Positions 6,536 through 16,011 of a stretch of 33,959 nt of DNA are shown here, in pieces. The first letter of the stretch is position 1; each line of letters starts with the position of its first letter. Origin of the DNA: an uncultured Pseudomonadota bacterium (GTDB lineage Bacteria > Pseudomonadota > Gammaproteobacteria > Steroidobacterales > Steroidobacteraceae). The DNA is taken from NCBI GenBank assembly GCA_902826225.1, contig CADEED010000032.1, positions 1,381 to 35,339 of the forward strand, written 5' to 3'. The notes under the pieces were generated by a model that was not told where the DNA came from, did no database searches, and saw only the letters and a list, made by a program, of their open reading frames with translations. A program made the translations under genes and the position numbers.

Positions 6536-7276
6536 ATGGACCGCATGCTCTACGTGGCGATGACCGGCGCGAAGGAAACCCTCCGCGCGCAGGCGGTCAA
6601 CAACCACAACATCGCCAACGCGAGCACCACCGGCTTCCGTGCCGACCTCTCGGCGTTCCAGAGTCGCGCCGTGGACGGCTCCGGCTACGCCTCGCGCGTC
6701 TACGCCACGAACACGACGACCGGGTGGGACGATCAGTCGGGCGCACTGCTATCGACGGGCCGCGATCTCGACATCGCGATCAACGGCCCGGGCTGGATCG
6801 CCGTGCAGGGCGCCGACGGTCGCGAGGCCTATACGCGCGCCGGCAATCTTCAGGTGGATGCCACCGGTCAGCTGGTCACTGCCACGGGGCGGCCCGTGCT
6901 GGGCGACGGCGGTCCCATCAACATCCCGCCGTACACGTCCATCTTCTTCGCGCGCGACGGCTCTATCTCGGTGGTCGCGCAGGGTCAGACGCCGGACACG
7001 ACGTCGACGGTCGGCCGGCTCAAGCTCGTCAATCCCGCCAACGAAGCCATTGCCCGCGGCGACGACGGGTTGTTCCGCATGAAGGATGGCAGTGATGCGC
7101 CGGCCGATGCCGGCGTCGCGATCGGTTCGGGCACGCTCGAGTCGAGCAATGTGAACACCGCCGACGCCATGGTCACCATGATCGAACTGGCGCGGCACTT
7201 CGAAATGCAGGTCAAGGCAATTCGCGCCGCCGAGGAAAATGGCGCCGCCGCCGCGCAGCTCATGCGTCTGGGCTGA
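6536..7276 (+). CDS. flgF: FlgF, proximal rod protein
   Basis: The 246-residue protein carries the axial-protein signature AVNNHNIANASTTGFRADLSAF at about residues 18-38 and the C-terminal VNTADAMVTMIELARHFEMQVKAIR. Between them lies the hook-like D1 region with LDIAINGPGWIAVQG and AYTRAGNLQVDATGQLVTATG. Length and the substitution of the usual ELVNMI by DAMVTMIELAR distinguish it from FlgG. FlgF is exported and joins the rod between FlgC and FlgG. It lies seven nt after flgE in the same operon, with a GGTAG-like weak ribosome site. Confidence 0.95.
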   Translation: MDRMLYVAMTGAKETLRAQAVNNHNIANASTTGFRADLSAFQSRAVDGSGYASRVYATNTTTGWDDQSGALLSTGRDLDIAINGPGWIAVQGADGREAYTRAGNLQVDATGQLVTATGRPVLGDGGPINIPPYTSIFFARDGSISVVAQGQTPDTTSTVGRLKLVNPANEAIARGDDGLFRMKDGSDAPADAGVAIGSGTLESSNVNTADAMVTMIELARHFEMQVKAIRAAEENGAAAAQLMRLG

Positions 7277-7309
7277 GCCCGGACCTAACAGGATTCAAGG
7301 AGACTCTCG

Positions 7310-8095
7310 ATGAACCCAGCACTTTGGGCCGCCAAGACCGGATTGGATGCGCAGCAGACGCGCCTCGCGGTCACGTCCAACAACCTCGCCAACGTCAGCA
7401 CCAGCGGTTTCAAGAAGAGCCGCGCGGTCTTCGAAGACCTGCTGTATCAGAATGTGCGTCAGGTGGGTGGCGCGACGTCGCAGGACACGCAGGCGCCGTC
7501 GGGAGTGCATCTCGGCACCGGCGTGCGCGTGGTGGCCACGGAGAAGATCTACACGCAGGGCGGTCTGACGCAGACCGACAACGCCCTCGACGTCGCGATC
7601 GAAGGTCGCGGCTTTTTCCAGATCCAGATGCCCGACGGCAGCACGACCTACACCCGCGACGGCAGCTTCCAGGTTTCGGCGCAGGGACAGATGGTCACTT
7701 CCAGCGGCTACGTCCTGCAGCCGGGCATCAGCATTCCCGACGGCTCACAGAGCGTCACCATCGGCCGCGACGGAGTCGTGAGCGTGCGAGTGGCGGGGCA
7801 GGGAGCGCCGGTGCAGGTCGGCCAGCTGCAACTCACGGATTTCGTCAATCCCGCCGGACTTCAGCCCCTCGGCGAGAACTTGCTCGCCGAAACGGTGGCG
7901 AGCGGCCCCGCACAGACCGGATCGCCCGGCCAGAACGGCCTCGGCGTCACCACGCAGGGCTCGGTGGAAGCTTCCAACGTCAACGTGGTCGAGGAGCTCG
8001 TCAACATGATCGAGACGCAGCGTGCCTACGAGATGAACTCGAAGGCCATCTCGACCGCCGACCAGATGCTCGAGTACGTCAACAACCAGCTCTAA
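7310..8095 (+). CDS. flgG: FlgG, distal rod protein
   Basis: The protein has 261 residues, the standard FlgG size. It shows the N-terminal [20 protein letters not shown] (about residues 20-39), the immediately following [14 protein letters not shown] block typical of FlgG, and the C-terminal [20 protein letters not shown] and [15 protein letters not shown]. FlgG forms the long distal rod, around which the P and L rings assemble. AAGGAG 8 nt upstream is a strong ribosome site. It is followed at once by the ring genes flgH and flgI. Confidence 0.97.
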   Translation: MNPALWAAKTGLDAQQTRLAVTSNNLANVSTSGFKKSRAVFEDLLYQNVRQVGGATSQDTQAPSGVHLGTGVRVVATEKIYTQGGLTQTDNALDVAIEGRGFFQIQMPDGSTTYTRDGSFQVSAQGQMVTSSGYVLQPGISIPDGSQSVTIGRDGVVSVRVAGQGAPVQVGQLQLTDFVNPAGLQPLGENLLAETVASGPAQTGSPGQNGLGVTTQGSVEASNVNVVEELVNMIETQRAYEMNSKAISTADQMLEYVNNQL

Positions 8096-8104
8096 CTATC
8101 CGCC

Positions 8105-8797
8105 ATGAAAGAAGCTCACTTCCGCGAATTGCTGCTGGCGATGGCCATGGCGGCGGCGTTGCTGGCCTCCGGTTGCAGCGTGCTGACGGCGGACGGCGGC
8201 CGCGAGTTCGACGCCGCTTGGCCGGAGGTCGCGGAACCTCCGGTGGCGCAGCCCGGTGCGATCTACGCGCAGGGCACCGACGTGTCGCTGTGGAACAACG
8301 TCACGGCGCGCAACGTCGGCGATACCCTGACGATCACGCTCGCGGAGAGCACCGAAGCGGAGAAGACGGCGACCACCACCGCCGGCAAGTCCTCCAGCGC
8401 GACCCTGACGGGCCCCACGATCGCCGGACGGCCGATCACGATGAGCGGAACGCCCATCCTGCAGGCCGGCATGGACAACAGCTCGCAGTTCGCGGGCAAT
8501 GGTGCGGCCGCGCAGAGCAACAAACTCGACGGCTCCGTCACCGTGACGGTTGCCAGACGATTCTCCAACGGCAACCTGCTGGTGCGCGGCCAGAAGTGGA
8601 TCGCGATCAACAACGGTCGCGAATACGTGCGACTGCAGGGCATCGTGCGGCCGAGCGACATCGCTCCCGACAACACTGTGCTCTCGTGGCGGGTGGCGGA
8701 TGCCTACATTTCTTACGGCGGTCAAGGCACGGTGGCCAACGCCAGCAAGCCCGGCTGGCTGTACCGCTTCTTCAATTCGCCCAAGACGCCGTTCTGA
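8105..8797 (+). CDS. flgH: FlgH, L-ring lipoprotein
   Basis: The protein has 230 residues. The lipoprotein signal ends in LASGC, with the lipidated cysteine at residue 24. FlgH landmarks follow: [29 protein letters not shown] (in part), the Thr/Ala-rich [41 protein letters not shown] and [23 protein letters not shown], plus the C-terminal [18 protein letters not shown]. It builds the ring in the outer membrane through which the distal rod passes. Nine nt separate it from flgG, and there is no visible Shine-Dalgarno. Confidence 0.96.
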   Translation: MKEAHFRELLLAMAMAAALLASGCSVLTADGGREFDAAWPEVAEPPVAQPGAIYAQGTDVSLWNNVTARNVGDTLTITLAESTEAEKTATTTAGKSSSATLTGPTIAGRPITMSGTPILQAGMDNSSQFAGNGAAAQSNKLDGSVTVTVARRFSNGNLLVRGQKWIAINNGREYVRLQGIVRPSDIAPDNTVLSWRVADAYISYGGQGTVANASKPGWLYRFFNSPKTPF

Positions 8798-8810
8798 CAG
8801 GATGAACTCC

Positions 8811-9950
8811 ATGCGCCGCAGACTCCGCTACTTCACTTTTGAACGGCTCAACGTCCTCGCGGCGATCTGCGCGGCCCTGTTCATGTTGCTCGCGGCGACC
8901 GCCAGCGCCGAGCGCGTCAAGGATCTCGCATCGGTGCAGGGCGTGCGCAGCAATCAACTCGTGGGTTATGGCCTGGTCGTGGGTCTCGCGGGAACCGGCG
9001 ACCAGACCAGCCAGGCTCCCTTCACGATCCAGAGCATCAAGAACATGCTCGTCCGCTACGGCGTCACCATTCCGGCCAACACCAATCCGCAGTTGAAGAA
9101 CGTCGCCGCGGTCACCGTGCACGCCGATCTGCCAGCCTTTGCCAAGAGCGGCCAGGCCATCGACGTAACCGTGTCGTCGATCGGCAATGCGGGCAGCCTG
9201 CGCGGAGGTAGTTTGATCATGACGCCGCTGCGTGGCGCCGACGGCGAAGTGTATGCGATCGCGCAGGGCAGTCTGGTGGTCGGCGGCTTCGGTGTCGCGG
9301 GCAAGGATGGTTCGAGCATTGCGGTGAACGTGCCGTCGGCCGGCCGCATTCCGAACGGCGCCTCGGTTGAGCGCGAAGTGCCGAACGGCTTCGCCGCAGA
9401 ACCCTTCGTCATGCTCAACCTGCATTCGCCGGACTTCACCACGTCGGCCCGGCTCGCCGAAGGAATCAACAAGCTGCTGGGCCAGGGGACAGCGCAGTCG
9501 GTCGACAGCGTGTCGGTCAAGGTGGCGGCGCCGGCCGATGCCAGTCAGCGGACGGCCTATCTCGCGACTCTCGAAGCCATCGAGATCGAGCCGGGCGATG
9601 CACCCGCCCGCGTCATCGTGAACTCGCGCACCGGCACCGTCGTCATCGGCTCGCATGTGCGGGTGATGCCGGCAGCGGTTTCTCACGGATCGCTCACGGT
9701 CACGATCACGGAGCGTGCCTCGGTGAGCCAGCCCAACGAGTTCGGCCGCGGCGACACTGTCGTCGTGCCGCAGAGTTCGATCACCGTCTCGCAGCCGCCG
9801 GCGCGCATGTTCGTATTCGACGCCGGCGTCGACCTCAACGACATCGTGCGGGCGGTGAATCAGGTGGGCGCCGCGCCCGGCGATCTCGTGGCGATCCTGG
9901 AAGCGCTCAAGGAGTCCGGTGCGCTGCGCGCCGAGCTCATCGTCATCTGA
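8811..9950 (+). CDS. flgI: FlgI, P-ring protein
   Basis: The protein is 379 residues from ATG 8811. A long basic signal ([13 protein letters not shown], then a hydrophobic core) is probably cleaved after ASA, leaving the classic mature start [20 protein letters not shown] and GLAGTGDQT. Further FlgI landmarks are [15 protein letters not shown]-like [34 protein letters not shown] and the end [19 protein letters not shown]. It polymerises into the periplasmic ring in the peptidoglycan layer with help from FlgA. AGGA at 8799-8802 is correctly spaced for 8811 but overlaps the alternative ATG 8802 (three residues longer), so 8811 is preferred. Confidence 0.95.
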   Translation: MRRRLRYFTFERLNVLAAICAALFMLLAATASAERVKDLASVQGVRSNQLVGYGLVVGLAGTGDQTSQAPFTIQSIKNMLVRYGVTIPANTNPQLKNVAAVTVHADLPAFAKSGQAIDVTVSSIGNAGSLRGGSLIMTPLRGADGEVYAIAQGSLVVGGFGVAGKDGSSIAVNVPSAGRIPNGASVEREVPNGFAAEPFVMLNLHSPDFTTSARLAEGINKLLGQGTAQSVDSVSVKVAAPADASQRTAYLATLEAIEIEPGDAPARVIVNSRTGTVVIGSHVRVMPAAVSHGSLTVTITERASVSQPNEFGRGDTVVVPQSSITVSQPPARMFVFDAGVDLNDIVRAVNQVGAAPGDLVAILEALKESGALRAELIVI

Positions 9951-9959
9951 GCCCTCGTC

Positions 9960-10898
9960 ATGACGCTGCGTATCGACCCTAACAACATGATCTCGCCCGC
10001 GCCGCGTGGCGGGGCCGCGCCCGACGCAGGCACGCGCGTCGATGCGCATGATTTCAAGCAGTTCTCCACGCTGCGCCGCGGTGCCGCGGCGAACGATCCC
10101 GAAGCACTGCGCGCCGCCGCGCGCCAGGCCGAGAGCCTGTTCACCAGGATGATGCTGGAAAGCATGCGCAGCGCCAGCTTCGGCGACCCCATGTTCGGCA
10201 GCGACCAGGGTGACCTGTACCAGGACATGGCGGACGACCAACTCGCCGTGCAGCTCAGTCAGGGTCGCGGACTCGGTCTCGCCGACATGCTGATCCGTCA
10301 GTTGAGCGGTGGGGTGGCCGGCGCGAGCTCCGGCAAGACACCAGCGGCTTCCCCGGCGACCGCGGCCGCCTCGCCTGAGGAACGCGATCGATTCATCGCC
10401 GATCTCATGCCGCACGCCGCCGACGCTGCGCGCGAACTCGGTGTCAATCCGCGCAGCCTGATCGCGCAGGCGGCGCTCGAAACCGGCTGGGGCCGATCGC
10501 AACCTGGCGGTGACAGTCACAACCTGTTCGGCATCAAGGCCACGGGCGGATGGGGCGGGGCGAGTGTCCAGGGAAAGACCCAGGAGTTTTCCGCAGGCAT
10601 CGCGAGTGACGTCAACGCACGCTTCCGTGCCTACGATTCCACGCGCGACAGCGTCGCGGATTATGTTCGCTTGATTCGCGACAACCCGCGCTACGCGGCA
10701 GCGCTGAACACCGGAAGTGACGTGGAGGCGTTTGCGAACGCGCTGCAGAGGGCTGGCTACGCCACCGACCCGGACTACGCGCGCAAGCTCACGGCGGTGG
10801 CCGCGGAAGTGGATCACCGTACGTCCGTGGATTCGTTCAAGTCGGACTCCGCAGGGCCGATACCTCAGCAGAAGTCTTCGAGGATGAGCAATGGCTGA
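9960..10898 (+). CDS. flgJ: FlgJ, rod cap and peptidoglycan hydrolase
   Basis: This 312-residue protein has two domains. The N-terminal half (to about residue 115) is the rod-capping domain, with ARQAESLFTRMMLESMRSAS and a DLYQDMADDQLAVQLSQG stretch. After an Ala/Ser/Pro linker, residues from about 140 form the glucosaminidase-type domain with LIAQAALETGWGRS, where Glu174 is the expected catalytic residue, and NLFGIKATGGW. FlgJ caps the growing rod and opens the wall for it. Alphaproteobacterial and some other FlgJ proteins lack the enzyme half, so its presence fits a gamma- or betaproteobacterium. The 3' end contains the flgK sigma-28 promoter, and the last 8 nt overlap flgK. Confidence 0.96.
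   Translation: MTLRIDPNNMISPAPRGGAAPDAGTRVDAHDFKQFSTLRRGAAANDPEALRAAARQAESLFTRMMLESMRSASFGDPMFGSDQGDLYQDMADDQLAVQLSQGRGLGLADMLIRQLSGGVAGASSGKTPAASPATAAASPEERDRFIADLMPHAADAARELGVNPRSLIAQAALETGWGRSQPGGDSHNLFGIKATGGWGGASVQGKTQEFSAGIASDVNARFRAYDSTRDSVADYVRLIRDNPRYAAALNTGSDVEAFANALQRAGYATDPDYARKLTAVAAEVDHRTSVDSFKSDSAGPIPQQKSSRMSNG
10837..10863 (+). promoter_or_regulatory. Sigma-28 promoter of flgKL, inside the end of flgJ
   Basis: TCAAGTCG (10837-10844), an 11-nt spacer and GCCGATAC (10856-10863) match the sigma-28 consensus at 5/8 and 7/8. The -10 box is 27 nt before the flgK ATG, with GAGGA at 10880-10884 between. It would allow late expression of the junction proteins independent of the upstream operon. 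Confidence 0.78.
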
Positions 10899-12780
10899 CG
10901 TATTGAGCACCGGGCTGTCCAGTCTGCGCGCCTTGCAGCGCGCGCTCGATACGACTGCCCACAACATCGCGAACGTAGCGACGGAGGGTTACACCCGCCA
11001 GCGCGTCGAATTCGCTACGCGCCAGCCGTCGCTGCGCGGTTCGAGCTGGATCGGCAGCGGAGTCGACACTTCGACAGTTCGCCGCATCTACGACCAGTTT
11101 CTCGCGCTGCAGACTCGCACCAGCGGCAGCAATCTCGCTCGACTCGATGCGTTCGCTGGCCAGGCCGAGCGGATCGACAATCTGCTCGGCGACGCCAACA
11201 ACGGCCTGTCGAGGTCCTTGCAGAGTTTCACCGATGCGATCAACGAAGTCTCCACGACGCCGGCATCCATACCCGCGCGCCAGGTGCTGATCGCCGAGGG
11301 CCGCGCGCTCGCGGACCGGCTGCGCAGTTACGACGCGCGATTGCGCGACATGTCCGCGGAAATGAACGGCCGGCTCGGCGTCGAAGCGCAAGAAGTCACG
11401 ACACTCGCCGAGGGAATCGCGCGCCTCAACGGCGATATCTCGACCGCCATCGAATCGAGCGGGCGGCCGCCGAACGATCTGCTGGACCAGCGCGACGCGC
11501 TCATCGATGAACTTGCCGGCAAGGTGGGCGTATCGGTCGTCGCGGAAGGCAGTTCGACGCTCAACGTTTTCATCGGAAACGGCCAGCCGCTGGTGCTCGG
11601 CACTTCTGCTTCGCAGATCACGACGGCCGTCGATCCGCTCGACCCCGAGAGAGTGCGTCTCGCGCTGCGTACGCCCACGGGCACGGTCGATCTGACGCGC
11701 ATTGTCTCGGGCGGCACTCTCGGCGGCTTGCTGGACTGGCGCAGCCAGATGCTCGACTCGGCCCGGAACGAGCTCGGGCGCATCGGCGTCGCAGTAGCCG
11801 GCCAGGTGAATGCCCAGCATCGCGAAGGCATGGATCTCAGCGGCGCGCTGGGCGGAGACTTCTTCAACATCGGCGCGGCGACCGCGATCGCGTCCACCGC
11901 CAACGCCGGCACGGCGACCGCCACGGTGACTCGCACCAATGTCGCGGCGATCACGGCCAACGATTACACGCTCGAGCGCACGGCCACGGGATACAACCTG
12001 CGCCGCCAGGATACGGGAGCCGCCGTGACGTTCACGGGCACCGGCACTCTTGCCGATCCGATTCTCGCGGACGGCCTGTCCATCGTCGTCGGCGCCGGAG
12101 TCGTGACGGGCGACCGCTACACGATCCGCCCGACTCGTGACGCGCTCCTGGGATTCAATGTCGCGATCAGCGATCCCTCCCGGCTCGCCGCAGCGGCGCC
12201 GATTCGCGCGAGCGCCACGACTGCCAATTCGGGTACGGGCACCGTGACGGCGGGCGAGGTGCTTGACGCGACGAACGCCCAGTTGCTGACTACGGTCAAC
12301 ATCGATTTCACGTCGCCGACCACCTACACGGTCAACGGCGCGGGCAGCTTCACCTACACGCCCGGTTCCAACATCGACATCAACGGCTGGCGAATCCAGC
12401 TCGACGGCGCGCCGGCGATCGGCGATCGGTTCACGGTGCGCAGCAATGCCGGCGCCGGCGGCGACAACCGCAATGCTTTCGCGCTGGCCGATGCACTGCG
12501 TGCCGGCACGCTCGACGGCGGCACGACTTCCGTCGCGGCGGCGGTCGAGAGACTGACCGCCGACGTCGGACTGTCGACGCGCACTGCGCAGGTCAACCGC
12601 GATGCCGAGGCGGTGGTGCACGACAGCGATCTTGCTTCCCGCGACGCCGTCTCCGGCGTCAACCTCGACGAGGAAGCGGCCAACATGCTGCGCTACCAGC
12701 AGGCATATGCCGCCGCGGCGCAGATCATCGCGGTGGCCGGAGAGATGTTCGACACGCTCATCAACGCGGTGAGGAGATAG
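10891..12780 (+). CDS. flgK: FlgK, hook-filament junction protein 1
   Basis: At 629 residues it is longer than enteric FlgK (about 547). The N-terminus has GLSSLRALQRALDTTAHNIANVATEGYTRQRVEF in outline (signature NIANVATEGYTRQR at about residues 25-38), and the C-terminus VSGVNLDEEAANMLRYQQAYAAAAQIIAVAGEMFDTL in outline. Both form the axial D0/D1 domains. The extra length is in the middle, where two related beta-rich units occur at about residues 334-415 and 442-520 (each ending GDRYTIRP or GDRFTVRS). FlgK is exported with FlgN help and joins hook to filament with FlgL. GAGGA six bases upstream supports the start. Confidence 0.96.
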   Translation: MADVLSTGLSSLRALQRALDTTAHNIANVATEGYTRQRVEFATRQPSLRGSSWIGSGVDTSTVRRIYDQFLALQTRTSGSNLARLDAFAGQAERIDNLLGDANNGLSRSLQSFTDAINEVSTTPASIPARQVLIAEGRALADRLRSYDARLRDMSAEMNGRLGVEAQEVTTLAEGIARLNGDISTAIESSGRPPNDLLDQRDALIDELAGKVGVSVVAEGSSTLNVFIGNGQPLVLGTSASQITTAVDPLDPERVRLALRTPTGTVDLTRIVSGGTLGGLLDWRSQMLDSARNELGRIGVAVAGQVNAQHREGMDLSGALGGDFFNIGAATAIASTANAGTATATVTRTNVAAITANDYTLERTATGYNLRRQDTGAAVTFTGTGTLADPILADGLSIVVGAGVVTGDRYTIRPTRDALLGFNVAISDPSRLAAAAPIRASATTANSGTGTVTAGEVLDATNAQLLTTVNIDFTSPTTYTVNGAGSFTYTPGSNIDINGWRIQLDGAPAIGDRFTVRSNAGAGGDNRNAFALADALRAGTLDGGTTSVAAAVERLTADVGLSTRTAQVNRDAEAVVHDSDLASRDAVSGVNLDEEAANMLRYQQAYAAAAQIIAVAGEMFDTLINAVRR

Positions 12781-12783
12781 CCG

Positions 12784-13989
12784 ATGCGCGTTTCCAGCGC
12801 CGCCATGCATCGCAGCAGCATCAACGCCATTCTCGAGCAGCAGAGCCGCATGGCGGCCACGCAGCAGCAGGTCACGACCGGCCGCAGATTCCAGACGGCG
12901 TCGGACGACCCCATCGCCGCGACGCGTGCCGCGGTGCTCGATCGCACGGTTGCGGACAACGAGCAGTTCAGCCGCAATTCGAACATGGTCGAAGCGCGTC
13001 TGAGCTACGAGGAACAATCGCTCGGCGACGTCACGTTGCTGTTGCAGCACGTGCGCGACCTCGCGTTGCAGGGCGCGAATTCGACCCTCGGCGCGGAAGA
13101 GCGGCGCATGCTCGCGAACGACGTGCGGCTGCAGAAGTCGGCGCTGATCGAGATGGCGAACCGCGACGATGGCAACGGCGAGTACCTGTTCGCAGGCACC
13201 TCGAGCAGCGCCGCGCCGTTCGCGCAGGGAAGTGCCGGTGTGAGCTACACCGGCGACATGACCAACCGCGTGGTGCGCGTGAGCAACAGTCAGGCGATCG
13301 CCGACGGGCACAGTGGCGCCGACGTCTTCATGGGCATCTCCGAGCGCAACGGCGCGTTTCGCACGAGCGTCACCGCGACGAACACCGGCAGCGGCACCAT
13401 CGATGTCGGCCGTGTCGTCGACAGCACCGCCTGGGTCGCGGACAACTACACGCTGCAGTTCACGAGTCCCACGGACTGGCAGGTCGTCGACGACGCCCTC
13501 CCCACGCCGCTGGTGGTCGCGAGCGGCGCCGGATTCACGAGCGGGCAGAGCATCCAGTTTCTCGGCGCCAGTGTGTCGATCACTGGCATACCGTCCACGG
13601 GCGACAGTTTCACGATCCAGCCCGCGCAGAAGCTGGACATGTTCGCAATGCTGGAGGAACTCGCCGCCACGCTGGAATCCGCTACCGGCTCGCCGAGCGA
13701 CCGCGCGACTTTCCAGGCGCAGATCGGCGCCGGGATCGCGAACCTGGATCAGAGTCTGTCGCGTGTTTCGAACATACGCGCGGAAGTGGGCTCGCGCCTC
13801 GTGGCGATCGACCAGGCAGTCGAGACCCGGGCGTCGGAGTCCGTCGAACTGCAGGCGCTACTGTCCGAGCTGCGTGACGTGGATTACGCCGAGGCGGTAA
13901 GCCGACTGAATCAGCAGTACACGGGCCTGCAAGCGGCGCAAGCGGCGTATACGCGCATCGCGCAGCTGTCCCTGTTCGACTATCTCTAA
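12784..13989 (+). CDS. flgL: FlgL, hook-filament junction protein 3
   Basis: The 401-residue protein is longer than enteric FlgL (about 317). The N-terminus is flagellin-like: MRVSSAAMHRSSINAILEQQ, then VTTGRRFQTASDDPIAATRA (about residues 33-52), the FlgL signature. The C-terminus, LLSELRDVDYAEAVSRLNQQYTGLQAAQAAYTRI in outline, is also typical. The insert at about residues 196-281 resembles the repeated unit of FlgK (TGSGTIDVGRVVD ... GDSFTIQP). It forms the adaptor between FlgK and the filament. It lies three nt after flgK, whose end provides GAGGAG as the ribosome site. Confidence 0.96.
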   Translation: MRVSSAAMHRSSINAILEQQSRMAATQQQVTTGRRFQTASDDPIAATRAAVLDRTVADNEQFSRNSNMVEARLSYEEQSLGDVTLLLQHVRDLALQGANSTLGAEERRMLANDVRLQKSALIEMANRDDGNGEYLFAGTSSSAAPFAQGSAGVSYTGDMTNRVVRVSNSQAIADGHSGADVFMGISERNGAFRTSVTATNTGSGTIDVGRVVDSTAWVADNYTLQFTSPTDWQVVDDALPTPLVVASGAGFTSGQSIQFLGASVSITGIPSTGDSFTIQPAQKLDMFAMLEELAATLESATGSPSDRATFQAQIGAGIANLDQSLSRVSNIRAEVGSRLVAIDQAVETRASESVELQALLSELRDVDYAEAVSRLNQQYTGLQAAQAAYTRIAQLSLFDYL

Positions 13990-14038
13990 CTAACGGCGTG
14001 ATGAGCATCACAAAACCGGGCAGGGCACCGCACGACGC

Positions 14039-14065
14039 TTAAGTTCGCCCCACCCGAACCGATAC
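14039..14065 (+). promoter_or_regulatory. Sigma-28 promoter of fliC
   Basis: TTAAGTTC (14039-14046), an 11-nt spacer and ACCGATAC (14058-14065) match the sigma-28 consensus at 6/8 and 6/8. The position, about 60 nt before the flagellin start, leaves a leader of roughly 55 nt. Confidence 0.82.
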
Positions 14066-14084
14066 AGGCCCTGAGCAAGTTATT

Positions 14085-14102
14085 GCCGGTGTTGTCACCG
14101 GC
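14085..14102 (+). other. Hairpin in the fliC 5' leader
   Basis: GCCGGTG-TTGT-CACCGGC is a perfect 7-bp stem with a 4-nt loop, between the sigma-28 promoter and the AGGAG ribosome site (14113-14117). It would form in the 5' untranslated mRNA and leaves the ribosome site single-stranded, so a stabilising role is more likely than repression. Confidence 0.6.
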
Positions 14103-14125
14103 CAACAAATTCAGGAGTCGCTTCA

Positions 14126-15967
14126 ATGCCTCAAGTCATCAACACGAACGTGGCGTCGCTGACCGCTCAGCGCAACCTCACGACATCACAGGGCCAGTTG
14201 GCGACTGCATTGCAGCGTCTGTCTTCTGGTCTGCGCATCAACAGCGCGAAGGACGATGCCGCCGGTCTCGCGATCTCGGAGCGTTTCACGACGCAGATCC
14301 GCGGTCTCAACCAGGCCGTCCGCAACGCGAATGACGGTATCTCCCTCGCCCAGACCGCGGAAGGCGCGCTCGGCGAAACCGGCAACGCGCTGCAGCGTAT
14401 CCGCGAGCTGGCGATCCAGTCGGCCAACAGCACGAACTCCGCCTCTGACCGCACGGCGCTCAACGCCGAAGCCGCTCAATTGCTGCAGGAAATTCAGCGC
14501 GTCGGTCTGACCACGCAGTTCAATGGCCAGAACATCCTCGACGGCACGTTCCAGTCGGCGCAGTTCCAGGTGGGCGCGAACGCCAACCAGACGATCTCGT
14601 TCGGCATTACCGGTTCGACGACGAACCTGTTAGGCGCCTTCCAGGCGACCAGTGCCCCCGTGACCGCCAGTGCCTTCGACGGCGCGGGCTTCACGATCAA
14701 CGGTGTGGAAGTCGGCGTCTCGGCCGCCACCAGCGCGGCCGGCGTCACTGCCGACAGTGCGACGGCGAAGGCCACGTCGATCAACTCCAAGTCCAATCTG
14801 ACCGGCGTGACCGCGACGGCTGCGAACTCGGTGCAGGGCGCCGCCCCGGTCGCGCGTTCCAGCCTCGCCAACGGCGCGCTGGCCATCAACGGCGTGTCGG
14901 TCGGCGCGATTGCGCGCGACGCGAGTGCCGTGACCCAGGGCCGCAACGCCGCCACGGCGATCAACGCGGTGACCAACCAGACGGGCGTGACCGCGGTGGC
15001 CGATGCCAGCACGGGCGCTCTGACTCTCTCGACGAGCGATGGCCGCAACATCGCGCTGACGAGCACGGCGGGCAACGCCGCTGGCGCGACGGCGATCTTC
15101 AACGCGACGGGCCTCGACGTGTCGACGGGTGCAAATCCGACCGGCAACGACACTTTCACGCTGACGATCGGCGGCCCCTTCGACCTGTCGGCTCCGGCCG
15201 CGGGTTCGCTCACGGAAGCCGATACCTTCGTACTCGACGGTGTCACGTACGAGTTCACGACGGATGCGACGGTGACTTCGGGCAACGTGGCGGTAACGGT
15301 TGCCGACGGCAACACGGCGACGCAGGTTGCGACGGCGGTGACCACGGCCATCCAGGCGCAGTTCACGCTGGGCAACACCTCGGTCTCGGCGGCTTCGGCT
15401 GCTGCGGTCGTCACTGTGACCAACAACAAGCTGGGTGCCAATGGCACGCTGGCGGGTTACAGCGAAGCCGGCGTGATCGGTGGCGGTGGCGCTGGCGCCA
15501 TCGTGCAGGGTGCCGAAACGGCGGGCACGAACGCCGCCGACGGCGGCGGCATCACGACCCGCGGCACGCTCACGCTGAGCTCGCCGGCCAGCTTCACGCT
15601 GGGCGGCGCGGATCTGGCCTTCGCTGGCCTGGCCGCTGCGACTCCGGCGCTGACGCGTCTCGACACGGTCAACATCTCGACCGTGGCGGGTGCGAACTCG
15701 GCCATCGCGGTGCTCGACGGTGCGCTCGCGCAGGTGACCGGCATTCGCGCCGATCTCGGCGCGGTGCAGAACCGCTTCGCGTCGACTGTCGCGAACCTGA
15801 CGACGACCGCTGAGAACCTGAGCGCCGCGCGCAGCCGCATCCTCGATGCCGACTTCGCGCAGGAAACCGCTGCTCTGACCCGCGCGCAGATTCTGCAGCA
15901 GGCCGGCACGGCGATCCTGGCTCAGGCGAATGCGGTTCCGCAGAACGTCCTCTCGCTGCTTCGGTAA
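14126..15967 (+). CDS. fliC: FliC, flagellin
   Basis: This 613-residue protein is larger than many flagellins because of its surface-exposed middle. The N-terminus is classic ([18 protein letters not shown], then [20 protein letters not shown] and [14 protein letters not shown]), and the C-terminus ends with [21 protein letters not shown] and [16 protein letters not shown], the D0/D1 domains. The variable region (about residues 175-510) is Ala/Thr/Gly-rich and contains two INGV-type units at about 187-232 and 250-293, resembling the flagellin hook IN motif. FliC is secreted and polymerises as the filament. AGGAG with an 8-nt spacing supports the start, and sigma-28 drives it. Only one flagellin gene is present in the window. 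Confidence 0.97.
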   Translation: MPQVINTNVASLTAQRNLTTSQGQLATALQRLSSGLRINSAKDDAAGLAISERFTTQIRGLNQAVRNANDGISLAQTAEGALGETGNALQRIRELAIQSANSTNSASDRTALNAEAAQLLQEIQRVGLTTQFNGQNILDGTFQSAQFQVGANANQTISFGITGSTTNLLGAFQATSAPVTASAFDGAGFTINGVEVGVSAATSAAGVTADSATAKATSINSKSNLTGVTATAANSVQGAAPVARSSLANGALAINGVSVGAIARDASAVTQGRNAATAINAVTNQTGVTAVADASTGALTLSTSDGRNIALTSTAGNAAGATAIFNATGLDVSTGANPTGNDTFTLTIGGPFDLSAPAAGSLTEADTFVLDGVTYEFTTDATVTSGNVAVTVADGNTATQVATAVTTAIQAQFTLGNTSVSAASAAAVVTVTNNKLGANGTLAGYSEAGVIGGGGAGAIVQGAETAGTNAADGGGITTRGTLTLSSPASFTLGGADLAFAGLAAATPALTRLDTVNISTVAGANSAIAVLDGALAQVTGIRADLGAVQNRFASTVANLTTTAENLSAARSRILDADFAQETAALTRAQILQQAGTAILAQANAVPQNVLSLLR

Positions 15968-16011
15968 CGGGGTGACATGAGCGGAGTTTCAGATAGCCGC
16001 AATGAAAAGGG

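Noticed and set aside
7324-8805. 493-codon open frame in a second plus-strand frame across flgG and flgH
   Set aside because: Arg/His/Gln-rich shadow of two well-identified genes.
8772-10967. 731-codon open frame antisense to flgI and flgJ
   Set aside because: The translation is His/Arg/Asp/Val-rich and low in family-like pattern, as expected for the complement of GC-rich genes. The plus-strand genes are certain.
10837-13311. 824-codon open frame antisense to flgK and flgL
   Set aside because: Same cause: high GC at third positions removes stop codons on the opposite strand. There is no start signal and the residue composition is abnormal.
13998-14011. GTGAT-GAGC-ATCAC after flgL as a terminator
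   Set aside because: The 5-bp stem is AT-containing and no T run follows; too weak to call.
14494-15447. 317-codon frame antisense to the flagellin variable region
   Set aside because: Val/Ala/Pro repeats mirror the Ala/Thr/Gly codons of flagellin; no independent coding sign.
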